A stretch of DNA of 34,759 nucleotides from Pelagibacterales bacterium SAG-MED23. GTDB lineage: Bacteria > Pseudomonadota > Alphaproteobacteria > Pelagibacterales > Pelagibacteraceae. The notes below the pieces were generated by a model, which was not told where the DNA came from, ran no database searches, and saw only the letters and a program-made list of their open reading frames with translations. A program made the position numbers and the translations under genes. Below are positions 16,000 through 24,821 of this stretch, one piece after another. The stretch is taken from contig JACWDU010000004.1 of assembly GCA_014653935.1 (NCBI GenBank), forward strand, positions 1 to 34,759, given 5' to 3'. Within the stretch, counting starts at the first letter, position 1. Each line of letters begins with the position of its first letter.

Positions 16000-17415
16000 A
16001 TGAAAAATAATTTACAAAAAAATAAACCACTAAATAAGAAAATTGACTGGTCACATGTCAAAAAAGAAATGCGTCAAAAGTTTGGAAATGACATTTTTGA
16101 TAGTTGGCTAAAAAAAATTGAATTAGTTGACGAATTTCATAATTATATACTGTTTTCAGTTTCCACAAGATTTATAAGAGACTGGATAGTATCTAGATAC
16201 TTAGACCAAATTCTTCAAATAATTAAGGAATATAAAAAAGACTTAGTAAGAATTGAATTTATGATTAAAAATCAAAAAGATTCTGATATTAAAGAGACAA
16301 ATACTATTTTTGAGGGCTCAGATCAGTCAAGTAAAACCAATGTGTCTTTTATAAAAGACTCATATCTCCAATATAATAGAATTGATCCAAACAAAAATTT
16401 TGAAAATTTTATTACAGGTGAAAGTAATAAATTAGCATTTGAAGCTTCAAAAAAAGTTTCCAAAGATATTGCTCATTATAATCCTTTATATTTATATGGA
16501 GGAGTTGGTATGGGAAAGACTCATTTGCTGAATGCAATTGGATTAGAATTAAAAGATAAAAATAAAGTAATGTTCATATCAGCTGAGAGATTTATGTATC
16601 AATTTGTAAAATCTATTAAATCAAACGAGATGGTAAAGTTCAAAGAGTACTTTAGAGGTACTGATATCTTATTAATCGATGATATACAATTCATGAATGG
16701 TAAAGAAGCAATGCAAGAAGAATTTTTTCATACTTTTAATGCACTATTAGATAAAAATTCACAAATTATAATTTCAGCTGACCGGCCACCAAATAAATTG
16801 TCAAGAATACAAGAAAGAATAAAATCTCGTTTTTCTGGAGGATTGGTAGTTGATATTCAAAATCCTGATTATGAGCTTAGATATAAGATTATTAAATCTA
16901 AAACGGAAGAATTAAAACTATCTTACTCAAATCAAGTTAATATTTCAGAAGAAATTCAAAAATTTATAAGCAGTGAAATTAAAACTAGTATTAGAGAGTT
17001 GGTGGGTGCTTTAAACCGAATAATTTCATTTACAAGGATCTACAATAAAGTTCCAAATATTTCTGAAGTTAAAATAATTTTAAAAGACTTGTTAAATCTA
17101 ACAGAAAATAAGGTAGATATTGATACAATTCAGACAATAGTTTGCAAATTTTATAAAATAAGTAAAAATGAGATGCTTTCACCAAGGAGATCTAGATATC
17201 TTGTGAGACCTAGACAGACTGCAATTTACCTATCAAAAATGTTAACATCTAAATCCCTACCAGAAATTGGTAGATCTTTTTCAAATAGGGATCATACAAC
17301 TGTAATTCACTCTGTAAAAACTATAGAGAGATTAAGAAAAGAGGATAGTGAATTAAATATTAATATTGATAGTTTAAAAAATAAGATTTTGTATAATAAG
17401 GAAAATGAAGTTTAG
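16000..17415 (+). CDS. dnaA: Chromosomal replication initiator DnaA
   Basis: DnaA binds DnaA boxes and, as an ATP filament, opens the replication origin. The 471 residues show domain I (about 1-85, WLKKIELVDEF), a linker domain II, the AAA+ domain III with Walker A GGVGMGKTH, sensor-region SAERFMYQF, Walker B LLIDDIQFM and the arginine-bearing RIKSRFSGG, and DNA-binding domain IV with PRQTAIYLSK and the signature GRSFSNRDHTTVIHSV. All parts are intact. It overlaps dnaN by 11 nt, so the two are coupled, and follows rpsT after a 267-bp A/T-rich gap. Confidence 0.97.
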   Translation: MKNNLQKNKPLNKKIDWSHVKKEMRQKFGNDIFDSWLKKIELVDEFHNYILFSVSTRFIRDWIVSRYLDQILQIIKEYKKDLVRIEFMIKNQKDSDIKETNTIFEGSDQSSKTNVSFIKDSYLQYNRIDPNKNFENFITGESNKLAFEASKKVSKDIAHYNPLYLYGGVGMGKTHLLNAIGLELKDKNKVMFISAERFMYQFVKSIKSNEMVKFKEYFRGTDILLIDDIQFMNGKEAMQEEFFHTFNALLDKNSQIIISADRPPNKLSRIQERIKSRFSGGLVVDIQNPDYELRYKIIKSKTEELKLSYSNQVNISEEIQKFISSEIKTSIRELVGALNRIISFTRIYNKVPNISEVKIILKDLLNLTENKVDIDTIQTIVCKFYKISKNEMLSPRRSRYLVRPRQTAIYLSKMLTSKSLPEIGRSFSNRDHTTVIHSVKTIERLRKEDSELNINIDSLKNKILYNKENEV

Positions 17416-18517
17416 TTTAAATCAACAAGATCTTCAAAAATCACTAAATTATTGTCAAGGTGTAATTGAAAAAAGAAGTACCTTACCGATACTTTCAAAT
17501 GTATTATTGGATGCAAGTAATGGTAAATTAACTATTACAGCTACTGACCTTGATCTAATTTTTATTCATCAAATTCCAAATGTAGAAATTTTAGATGAGG
17601 GCAAAACTACCACATCCTCATCAATAATGTATGACATTGTTAGAAAGTTTTCATCAGGAAGCAAAATAAATTTTTCTAATCCAAGTGAAAATAAATTACA
17701 CTTGGAGTCAGATAAATCAGTTTTTAATTTAAACTGTATTAATGCCTCTGAATTTCCTCTAACAGATGAAAATTTTAATGAAAATGAGTTTTCAATTAAA
17801 TCAAAAGAATTACTAAAACTTTTAAATAAATGTAAATTTTCTGTTTCAAATGATGAGACTAGACACTATTTAAGTGGAATATTTCTTCATCAGACAGAAG
17901 TTGATGATAAAAATTTTTTAACAGCAGCTGCAACTGATAGTCATAGAATGTCCATTTCAAAGATAAGACTTCAAAACAAAGTCCAATTTGATCAGATAAT
18001 TTTGCCAAAAAAGACTATTTTTCAGCTTTGTTCATTATTAGAGGACTATGAAGGTGAAGTAAAAATTTCGAATATAAAATCAAAAATTAAATTTGAAATT
18101 AATAGCAGTATATTGATATCTAAACTTATTGACGGAAAATTTCCAAATTATGTTCAGGTAATCCCTAAAGAAAATCAAAAAAAACTAGAAGTTGATTTGA
18201 AATCATTTTTAAATTCAGTGGATAGGGTTGCATCTGTTTCGTTGGATAAAAAAGACGGTGTTAAATTTAGTCTTTCAAATGATAATCTTGATCTTTCAGT
18301 TAATAATACAAATAGTGGTGACGGTAAAGAAAGTTTAAGTGTTAAGTTTGATCACGAGCTTGATATAAGTTTTAATTCAAGATATTTAATTGATGTTGCT
18401 TCTCAACTTGATGGAGATAACATTGAGATTTATTTGAACGATACAGGATCACCAGCATTAATTAGAGACCCAGCTGATTATGATAGTATTTATGTTGTAA
18501 TGCCGATGAAGGGTTAA
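17405..18517 (+). CDS. dnaN: DNA polymerase III beta sliding clamp
   Basis: DnaN forms the dimeric ring that tethers polymerases and other factors to DNA. The 370 residues have the clamp family features: MKFSLNQQDLQKSLNYCQGVIEKRSTLPIL at the start (first about 30 residues), ATDLDL, TAAATDSHRMS near 165-180, GKFPNYVQVIP and the C-terminal VVMPMKG close to the hydrophobic client-binding cleft. An AAGGA site within the dnaA 3' end (17399-17403, just before the ATG) can serve as its ribosome-binding site. It ends tail to tail with plsC (4-nt overlap). recF, which follows dnaN in many bacteria, is not here. Confidence 0.96.
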   Translation: MKFSLNQQDLQKSLNYCQGVIEKRSTLPILSNVLLDASNGKLTITATDLDLIFIHQIPNVEILDEGKTTTSSSIMYDIVRKFSSGSKINFSNPSENKLHLESDKSVFNLNCINASEFPLTDENFNENEFSIKSKELLKLLNKCKFSVSNDETRHYLSGIFLHQTEVDDKNFLTAAATDSHRMSISKIRLQNKVQFDQIILPKKTIFQLCSLLEDYEGEVKISNIKSKIKFEINSSILISKLIDGKFPNYVQVIPKENQKKLEVDLKSFLNSVDRVASVSLDKKDGVKFSLSNDNLDLSVNNTNSGDGKESLSVKFDHELDISFNSRYLIDVASQLDGDNIEIYLNDTGSPALIRDPADYDSIYVVMPMKG

Positions 18518-19215
18518 TTCATTAATTTTAATTCATTATATATTTTATCTTCTATATAATTTGTGAATTCTACGGGGCTCATTCCTGGTTTTACAGCTGG
18601 AAGAATTGACACTACTATAGTTTTTTTTGAAGTTAACTCTCCATTTTTTGGCCAAACATTTCCTGAGTTTATAGCTACCGGTTGGCAATTTATTTTTAAC
18701 TCATTATAAATTCTTCCAACACCTTTTTTAAAAGGAGCTATTTCATTTGGTAAAACCCTTGTTCCTTGTGGAAATATAATTAAAGGTCTTTCAGAAATTT
18801 TTACAGAATTTTTAATTTTATCGATTAGACCTATATTATCTTTACTAATTTTATTTCTATTAATTGAAATTGAACCTATCTTTTTTAAATACCAACCAAA
18901 TATAGGTATTTTAATTAACTCTTGCTTCAAAATAAATATTGGTGAATTAAAAACAGTTTGTAAGTAAAACGTCTCAAACATTGATTGGTGAGAGCATGCG
19001 ATAAAAAATTTATCATTTCTGATTATATTTTCTTTACCTTTAATAATAATTTTTGTTTGTAAAAAAATTTGAAGACATACCGCAGCCCATCTTCCCATTA
19101 TTTTTCCACCAAACAAAACTACTTTAGTTGGCATTAATAGTGACGGAAGAAATACCACTGAAATTATAGATATTCCCAGGAAGAAAAAAAATAAAAATAA
19201 CAGTTTTCTTATCAT
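18514..19215 (-). CDS. plsC: 1-acyl-sn-glycerol-3-phosphate acyltransferase
   Basis: PlsC acylates lysophosphatidate to phosphatidate, the precursor of membrane phospholipids. From the ATG at 19215 (preferred over an in-frame TTG at 19224) it has 233 residues: an N-terminal membrane segment (LLFLFFFFLGISIISVVFL), the acyltransferase block I H76-QSMF-E81 and block III FPQGTR at 149-153. The catalytic motif is HX4E rather than the textbook HX4D, a variant I believe occurs in alphaproteobacterial PlsC proteins. It is last in argH-lptM-lysA-plsC, 12 nt after lysA. Confidence 0.9.
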   Translation of the reverse strand: MIRKLLFLFFFFLGISIISVVFLPSLLMPTKVVLFGGKIMGRWAAVCLQIFLQTKIIIKGKENIIRNDKFFIACSHQSMFETFYLQTVFNSPIFILKQELIKIPIFGWYLKKIGSISINRNKISKDNIGLIDKIKNSVKISERPLIIFPQGTRVLPNEIAPFKKGVGRIYNELKINCQPVAINSGNVWPKNGELTSKKTIVVSILPAVKPGMSPVEFTNYIEDKIYNELKLMN

Positions 19216-19227
19216 TTTTGTCAAAAG

Positions 19228-20442
19228 CTAAATTATATCTTTTAGTTTTTGTCTTTTTTTAATTACGTTTACTTTTGAACCGTTGATTAATATTTCGGCA
19301 GGTTTAGGTCTAATATTATAATTTGAGGCTAAGGATGAACCATATGCTCCTACGTCACAAATAATAATATAATCTTTCTCATTTAATTTTTGAAATTTAC
19401 TTGTGGTTAAGAATTTATCTGTAGTTTCGCAAATTGGACCAACAAAATCATAGCTTTTGATAGTCATTATATTAGTTTTTTTTAGTGGAATAATTTTGTG
19501 TTTAGCACCGTATAAGGCAGGCCTCATAAAATCATTCATAGCTGCATCTATAATGATAAAATCTTTTTTTGAATTCTCTTTTATATAAATAATCTTTGAA
19601 ATTAATATTGCCGTATCACCTATAATAGACCTACCAGGCTCAAATATAATTTTTGTTTTATGCTTTTTTAAAAATTTTTTTATAATCTGATTATATTTTT
19701 TATAATTAAACTTTTTATTATCCTTATTGTAATCGATACCCATTCCTCCACCAAGATCTATATATTCAAAGGTTACGTTAATTTTCTTTATTAATTTGTC
19801 TAAGACACGAAGCATTTTTTGGTAAGGTTTGTAATCTAGGATTTGACTTCCAATATGAACACTTAAGCATTTTAAATTCAAAAATTTTGAACTTTTAATG
19901 TACTTTAAAACTTCAATAAGAGTTTTTTCACTAATACCAAATTTATTTTCTTTTTTACCAGTTGAAATTTGTTTAAGCGTCTTTGCATCAGTATTTGGAT
20001 TTAATCTAATTCCAATATTCACTATTTTATTCTTTGATTTTGCTATACTTTCAATTTCTAATATTTCACTTTTTGACTCGCTATTTATCAATAAAATATC
20101 TTTTTCTATTGCGTAAATTAATTCTGATTTAGTTTTACCCACACCAGAAAAAACAATTTTTTTTGAGCTTATGCCTGCTTTGAGAGCAATCATTAATTCG
20201 CCTTTTGATACAACATCAGCGCCTAATCCATTTCTTCTCATCAGTTTAAGTATTTCTAGATTACTATTTGATTTTGTTGAAAAACATATAATTGGAGAAA
20301 ATGATTTAAAACTATTTTTAAAGTTTTTTATATTTTCATTAATTTTTTTCTCAGAGTAACAAAAAAGTGGTGTCTCAAATTTTTCAATTATTTTATTGAG
20401 GTTGCATCTTTCAACGGTAAAAATGTTATTGGTATATTTCAT
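19228..20442 (-). CDS. lysA: Diaminopimelate decarboxylase
   Basis: LysA is the PLP enzyme that decarboxylates meso-diaminopimelate to lysine, the last step of lysine synthesis. The 404 residues form a fold-type III PLP barrel: the PLP lysine K57 in CFSTKSNSN, GADVVSKGEL, the His of LSVHIGSQI, the glycine-rich LGGGMGIDY, EPGRSI, and the C-terminal GPICETTD followed by DVGAYGSSLASNYN. Lys57 lies in a TKSNS context rather than the more usual AxKAN. Its first bases overlap the preceding small lipoprotein gene by 17 nt. argH-lptM-lysA is a conserved alphaproteobacterial order. Confidence 0.95.
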   Translation of the reverse strand: MKYTNNIFTVERCNLNKIIEKFETPLFCYSEKKINENIKNFKNSFKSFSPIICFSTKSNSNLEILKLMRRNGLGADVVSKGELMIALKAGISSKKIVFSGVGKTKSELIYAIEKDILLINSESKSEILEIESIAKSKNKIVNIGIRLNPNTDAKTLKQISTGKKENKFGISEKTLIEVLKYIKSSKFLNLKCLSVHIGSQILDYKPYQKMLRVLDKLIKKINVTFEYIDLGGGMGIDYNKDNKKFNYKKYNQIIKKFLKKHKTKIIFEPGRSIIGDTAILISKIIYIKENSKKDFIIIDAAMNDFMRPALYGAKHKIIPLKKTNIMTIKSYDFVGPICETTDKFLTTSKFQKLNEKDYIIICDVGAYGSSLASNYNIRPKPAEILINGSKVNVIKKRQKLKDII

Positions 20443-20590
20443 TTTTTTTTGTTATTTTAAAAATGTTATTTGGATCTTTAAGAATATTAATATTGTTAGT
20501 TAAGAATACCTCATATTTTGGTTCATTTTTTCTGCCACACGACACTAGCAAAATTAGGCAAATTGAAATTAAAATTACTTTTTTAAACAT
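20426..20590 (-). CDS. lptM: Small LptM-like lipoprotein, 54 aa
   Basis: An ATG at 20590 opens a 54-codon frame with a lipoprotein signal: basic MFKK, a hydrophobic stretch (VILISICLILL) and the lipobox LVSC with Cys18 followed by GRKNEP. The mature peptide is only 37 residues. It starts 2 nt after the argH stop and overlaps the lysA start by 17 nt. A short lipoprotein of this type between argH and lysA is a known arrangement in proteobacteria, where LptM (YifL) helps mature the LPS translocon LptD; the CGxK-type start of the mature protein agrees. Assignment rests on lipobox and position, so the symbol is tentative. An A9 tract lies near its 3' end. Confidence 0.75.
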   Translation of the reverse strand: MFKKVILISICLILLVSCGRKNEPKYEVFLTNNINILKDPNNIFKITKKNEIYQ

Positions 20591-20592
20591 AG

Positions 20593-21981
20593 TTATTTCT
20601 TTTTGTAACTTAATATCATCTTCTTAATATTGTCGAAAGAAGTTCCTCCGTATGAAACTTTAGAATTAACAGATTTTTTTAAATCAAATACTTTTAGAAC
20701 GTCAGATGTTAAACCTTTTTCAATTCTATTTATCTCTTTTATTGTTAGTTCTGATAATTTTTTTTTATTTTTTTCAGCAAAATTTATAATTTTAGCTGTT
20801 TGCAAATAAGCTTTTCTAAATGGATAATTTAATTCTCTAACCATATAATCTGCCAAATCAGTTGCTGTAATGAAGCCACTTTCAGCAAGTTCAAGCATCC
20901 TTTTTTTATTTGGTGAAAAATTTTTAAGAACATCATTTAATATAATTAAGGAATTTTTTAATTGATCAAATGAATTAAAAACAATTTCTTTATCATCTTG
21001 TAAGTCCTTAAAGTAAGACAGTGGCAACCCTTTCAATGTTGTAAGCATAGAAAAAAGATTTCCAAACATAAAACCTGTTTTGCCTCTTAAATATTCTAGA
21101 GGATCAGGATTTTTTTTTTGAGGCATAATAGATGATCCGGTAACAATCTTATCATTTAAATTAATAAGTTTAAAAGCATCTGAATTCCAAATTATAAACT
21201 CCTCTGCAATTCTAGAGATATGAACTGAGCATGCAGAACAAGAGTAGAGAAAATCAATTACAAAATCTCTGTCAGAAACAGTATCAATTGAGTTTTTAGT
21301 TGGTCCTTGGAAACTCAATTTTTTAGAAGTATAAAACCTATCAATTTTAAATGATGTTCCTGTTAAAGCAGCCACACCAAGTGGATTTTCATTTAGACTA
21401 TCAAAATTATTATTAAATCTATTTTTATCTCTATTAAACATTTCTAAGTATGCCATTAAGTAATGAGCAAAAGAAACTGGTTGTGCATTTTTTAAGTGCG
21501 TGAAACCAGGCATAATTGTTTCAATATTTTTTTCTGCTTTTTTTAAAATATTTTTAATCGTTATGTCAATATTTTTTATAATTTCTTTATTTGCTTTTTT
21601 TATCCAAATTTTTAAATCTGTGACTACTTGATCATTTCTAGATCTTGCAGTGTGAATATATCCAGCATCTTCTCCAATTAATTCAAAGAGTCTGTGTTCT
21701 ATATTCATATGAATATCCTCAAGTTTATCATCAAAAATAAATTTTTTTTTTGTAATTTCATTCTTAATTCTATTTAAACCCCAAACTATTTTATTTTTAA
21801 CCTTAAAATTTATAATTTTTTGCCTGAATAGCATATCAACATGAACAACTGATGCTTCAATATCTTCTTTAAACAATCTTTTATCTATTGATAGTGATCC
21901 ACCAACCTTTTTAAAAAGACTTTTTGAATTCTCTTTTATTCTAGTATTCCAAATTGGCTGATTGTTTTTATTTTTCCCCAT
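20593..21981 (-). CDS. argH: Argininosuccinate lyase
   Basis: ArgH splits argininosuccinate into arginine and fumarate, the last step of arginine synthesis. The 462 residues belong to the fumarase/aspartase superfamily: GEDAGYIHTARSRNDQVVTD (103-122), PGFTHLKNAQPVSFAHY (158-173) and the signature loop with the catalytic serine, GSSIMPQKKNPD (282-293). Length and order are normal. It diverges from the TlpA-like gene over 23 bp and is the first gene of the minus-strand run argH-lptM-lysA-plsC, so arginine and lysine synthesis genes share a transcript with lipid and envelope genes. Confidence 0.96.
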   Translation of the reverse strand: MGKNKNNQPIWNTRIKENSKSLFKKVGGSLSIDKRLFKEDIEASVVHVDMLFRQKIINFKVKNKIVWGLNRIKNEITKKKFIFDDKLEDIHMNIEHRLFELIGEDAGYIHTARSRNDQVVTDLKIWIKKANKEIIKNIDITIKNILKKAEKNIETIMPGFTHLKNAQPVSFAHYLMAYLEMFNRDKNRFNNNFDSLNENPLGVAALTGTSFKIDRFYTSKKLSFQGPTKNSIDTVSDRDFVIDFLYSCSACSVHISRIAEEFIIWNSDAFKLINLNDKIVTGSSIMPQKKNPDPLEYLRGKTGFMFGNLFSMLTTLKGLPLSYFKDLQDDKEIVFNSFDQLKNSLIILNDVLKNFSPNKKRMLELAESGFITATDLADYMVRELNYPFRKAYLQTAKIINFAEKNKKKLSELTIKEINRIEKGLTSDVLKVFDLKKSVNSKVSYGGTSFDNIKKMILSYKKK

Positions 21982-22004
21982 GATATTTAATAAATCTAAA
22001 TTGT

Positions 22005-22535
22005 ATGAAAATCATTTTTTTTAATTATCTTATAATAATATTTTACTTAATATCATCTAGTGCCTCATATTCAATAGAACGTCCAAATATAAAGAATCTT
22101 ATAGTATATAAAGACAAGAAAAAAATTGAAAATATAGAGTTTATTAAATCTGACGGCCAAAAAGTAAGTTTACATAATTATAAATCAAATCCATTAATTA
22201 TAAATTTCTGGGCAACTTGGTGTGCTCCCTGTAAAAAAGAGATGCCCTCTCTAGATAAACTCAAAACTTTAAATGATTTTAAAAATATAAACATAATACC
22301 AATTAATATTGGTGGAGACAGTTATGAAAAATCAAAAGAATTTTTTGATCAAACCAAAATAAAAAATTTAGAAATATTCACAGGGTCCGGGCCTGAATTT
22401 TCTCAGTTATTTAAATTACGTGGATTACCTACAACAATATTAATCGATAGAAATGGTTTTGAAATTGGAAGAATAGTTGGTTATATTGACTTCCATGATC
22501 AATCCTTAGTTGATTGGTTGTCAAAAAATTTATGA
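22005..22535 (+). CDS. TlpA/ResA-like exported thioredoxin-fold protein
   Basis: A 176-residue thiol:disulfide protein. The N-terminus (IIFFNYLIIIFYLISSSASYS) is a signal peptide or anchor, placing the domain in the periplasm. The thioredoxin fold carries the active site WATWCAPCKKEMPSL with C73 and C76, the TlpA/ResA version of CxxC, and the cis-proline loop RGLPTTILIDRNG. Proteins of this group reduce disulfides, often for cytochrome c or oxidase assembly; the specific client is not shown here. It lies divergent from argH and overlaps the following esterase gene (ATGA). Confidence 0.9.
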   Translation: MKIIFFNYLIIIFYLISSSASYSIERPNIKNLIVYKDKKKIENIEFIKSDGQKVSLHNYKSNPLIINFWATWCAPCKKEMPSLDKLKTLNDFKNINIIPINIGGDSYEKSKEFFDQTKIKNLEIFTGSGPEFSQLFKLRGLPTTILIDRNGFEIGRIVGYIDFHDQSLVDWLSKNL

Positions 22536-23188
22536 AATTTTCATTAAATACAACAATAATAAAACCAGAAAATGAAGAAGAAATTAAGAGTGCAATAATT
22601 TTACTTCATGGATATGGAGGTGATGGCAAAGATATCAGTATGCTTAGCTTAAATTGGAAAAGATTTTTAAAAAATACAGTTTTTTTATGTCCTGATGCAC
22701 ATGAAGTATGCAGTATAAATCCAACAGGTTTTCAATGGTTTGATTTAAATAATGAGAATCCAGAATATACTCTTCAAGAGTCAAAAAAGGCAGAAAATGT
22801 TTTAAATAATTATATTTTAGAAGTTAGTAATTATTTTAATTTAGAATATTCACAAATATGTGTTTCTGGATTTAGTCAAGGATGCATGATGTCATTAAAT
22901 GTAGGCCTAACATCAGAAAAAGAATTTAATAGTATCGTAGGATTTTCTGGAAGAATTATAAATATGAAAGACCTCTCATCAAGAATCAAAAATAAAACTA
23001 ATATTTTAATGATACATGGTGAAAATGATATAATTGTTCCACCAAATAATTTACTAGAAGCTGAGGATTTTTTTATTAGAAATAAAATCACAATTGAAAC
23101 TTTAATGATTAAAAATTGTGATCATCATATTCCAATGGAAGCATCAAGTGCGGCATTAAACTTTATTAAAAAAAAATTAATTAATTAA
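22532..23188 (+). CDS. Alpha/beta-hydrolase, carboxylesterase/phospholipase type
   Basis: A serine hydrolase of 218 residues from the ATG at 22532, which overlaps the preceding stop (ATGA); a TTG six codons earlier is less likely. It shows the oxyanion-region LLHGYGGDG (24-32), the nucleophile elbow GFSQG with S115, the acid in HGENDIIVPP, and the catalytic His in CDHHIP. The pattern matches the phospholipase/carboxylesterase family (PF02230-like), with substrates such as short acyl esters or lysophospholipids. It has no signal peptide, so it is cytoplasmic. The actual substrate is unknown. Confidence 0.87.
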   Translation: MKFSLNTTIIKPENEEEIKSAIILLHGYGGDGKDISMLSLNWKRFLKNTVFLCPDAHEVCSINPTGFQWFDLNNENPEYTLQESKKAENVLNNYILEVSNYFNLEYSQICVSGFSQGCMMSLNVGLTSEKEFNSIVGFSGRIINMKDLSSRIKNKTNILMIHGENDIIVPPNNLLEAEDFFIRNKITIETLMIKNCDHHIPMEASSAALNFIKKKLIN

Positions 23189-23234
23189 TAAATATTTAAT
23201 AGAAAATTAGTAGTGTTGATTAAAATTATTTTTA

Positions 23235-23819
23235 ATGTATGTTTTAAGCATGATTGAACTGACAGATCAAAATATTTCTTTAGAAAAATGTCCTGCATTA
23301 GTTTTAAATGCAGATTATAGACCATTAAGTTATTATCCACTTTCATTATGGAGTTGGCAGGATTCAATCAAATCAGTTTTTTTACATAGAGTTTCAATTG
23401 TAAGCTATTATGATAGACAAATAAGAAGTCCTTCGTTTAGCATGAAACTTCCAAGTGTAATTGCTCTTAAATCATACATAAGACCTCAATCAAATCCAAG
23501 CTTTACAAGATTTAATGTTTTTTTAAGAGATAAATTTAGTTGTCAGTATTGTGGTGATACAAATGAACTAACGTTTGACCATTTGTTGCCCAGATCGAAA
23601 GGTGGAAAAACCGATTGGGATAATGTTGTAACAGCTTGCTCAGATTGTAATGTAAGAAAAGGAGGAAGATTAATTAAAGACTCTGGCATGAAACTAAACC
23701 AATGGCCTTTCCAACCGACTACAGAAGATCTTCATAAAAATGGTAAGAACTTTCCACCAAATTTTTTACATAAAAGCTGGATGGACTATTTGTATTGGGA
23801 TGTTGAACTTGAACCGTAA
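23235..23819 (+). CDS. HNH endonuclease family protein
   Basis: A 194-residue protein with an HNH/zinc module near the middle: C103 and C106 (CQYC), the metal/catalytic pair D115-H116 in FDHLLPRSKGG, N130 in DNVV and C135/C138 (CSDC). An N-terminal part (CPALVLNADYRPLSYYPLS) precedes it and is typical of a widespread, chromosomally conserved HNH family in alphaproteobacteria. This suggests a housekeeping nuclease rather than a mobile-element homing enzyme. The start may be ATG 23235 or ATG 23250. It ends exactly where convergent coq7 ends. Role unknown. Confidence 0.88.
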   Translation: MYVLSMIELTDQNISLEKCPALVLNADYRPLSYYPLSLWSWQDSIKSVFLHRVSIVSYYDRQIRSPSFSMKLPSVIALKSYIRPQSNPSFTRFNVFLRDKFSCQYCGDTNELTFDHLLPRSKGGKTDWDNVVTACSDCNVRKGGRLIKDSGMKLNQWPFQPTTEDLHKNGKNFPPNFLHKSWMDYLYWDVELEP

Positions 23820-24353
23820 CTAAATTTTTTCAGAAATTTTTATAGCAACCTTAGAGCCAGTTTTAATTACCTTATCCATAATCGAATAAAGACCTTTTTT
23901 TGTAGCCCCTTCCTCGTAGGCTATATCTTTATGGTCCAATTCATCTTGTCTAAATTTTATTATCTTTTCTTTTAAATCCTTTTCATCCATTTCTATTTGA
24001 TCAATTTGGCTTTTGTAATGCTCATCAATTACCTCTTCAACAGAGGCTGTACATAACATTGCAGCCTTTTTTCCAAGTATTGTTGAACCAAATCCAAGAC
24101 CCAACCCAAGCAAATCCCATAGTGGTAGCAATTTAGTTGGTTTTATATTTCTTCTTTCTATTTCATCTTCAAAAAAATTTGAGTGTTCCTCCTCATGCTT
24201 TTTCATTTCACTGATTTTTTCTTTTAAAGCATCATTTTTTATTAAGGTATTTAAAGCAAGCAGTTGACCCTCATAAATTTTAATCGCACCTCTTTCCCCA
24301 GCATGATCTACTCTTATAAACTCTTCTAATTTTTTTTTATTAGTTTTTTTCAT
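23820..24353 (-). CDS. coq7: Demethoxyubiquinone hydroxylase COQ7
   Basis: COQ7 is the di-iron monooxygenase that hydroxylates 2-polyprenyl-3-methyl-6-methoxy-benzoquinol, a late ubiquinone step. The 177 residues carry the ferritin-like ligand sets: the first Glu in HAGERGA, ExxH in HEEEHSNFF, and the second pair EEVIDEHY with QDELDH. Central LLPLWDLLGLGLGFGST is the interfacial-membrane stretch typical of the family. With ubiE and ubiB it forms part of the ubiquinone pathway found in this window. Its start overlaps the dsbB end by 14 nt. Confidence 0.94.
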   Translation of the reverse strand: MKKTNKKKLEEFIRVDHAGERGAIKIYEGQLLALNTLIKNDALKEKISEMKKHEEEHSNFFEDEIERRNIKPTKLLPLWDLLGLGLGFGSTILGKKAAMLCTASVEEVIDEHYKSQIDQIEMDEKDLKEKIIKFRQDELDHKDIAYEEGATKKGLYSIMDKVIKTGSKVAIKISEKI

Positions 24354-24819
24354 AGGTCAATGTTCTAATAGAAAAAATTAGAATTAAAACTGATAAAATT
24401 GTATTTATTGCCGCTAGCGAAACTCCAAGAATTTTAAAAGTAGCATCTTTGCAGTTAACTGGCATACTCTGACTAAGAGACTCTAATAATTTTGACTTAT
24501 TTGAAATATCTAATGAGTCATTTACACAAGCTGAAAGTTCATCAAATAATTTATTCTCAATTCCAAAATGATATCCAGAAATTATTGCACTCAATGCAAA
24601 TATCATTATTAAAACGATTAAAATTTTGTCACTGGTAGAATAATTAAATCCAATAAAACTTATAAATATTGCAGCTATGTATGGTAATCTTTGGTAAATG
24701 CATAACTTACAGGGTTCGTACTGTAGTATATATTCAATATATAAAGCAAAAATAATCGAAATCATTGAAAAAATTAAAATAATTAAATAAAAATTTTTTC
24801 TATTTGGCAATAGGATCAT
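24340..24819 (-). CDS. dsbB: Disulfide bond formation protein B
   Basis: DsbB reoxidises the periplasmic dithiol oxidase DsbA, passing electrons to quinone. The 159 residues have four membrane segments (roughly 10-30, 44-60, 64-84 and 130-152) and the two redox cysteine pairs: C37-K-L-C40 in EPCKLCIYQR between the first two segments, and C98 and C123 in the second periplasmic loop. The sequence QR after CKLC is the quinone-region arginine context. It lies between the YqaA-like gene and coq7, all closely spaced or overlapping. Confidence 0.92.
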   Translation of the reverse strand: MILLPNRKNFYLIILIFSMISIIFALYIEYILQYEPCKLCIYQRLPYIAAIFISFIGFNYSTSDKILIVLIMIFALSAIISGYHFGIENKLFDELSACVNDSLDISNKSKLLESLSQSMPVNCKDATFKILGVSLAAINTILSVLILIFSIRTLTYEKN

Positions 24820-24821
24820 AT

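Noticed and set aside
23235..23819. HNH protein as a homing endonuclease or restriction enzyme
   Set aside because: There is no methylase, intron or intein nearby, and the N-terminal part matches a conserved chromosomal family.
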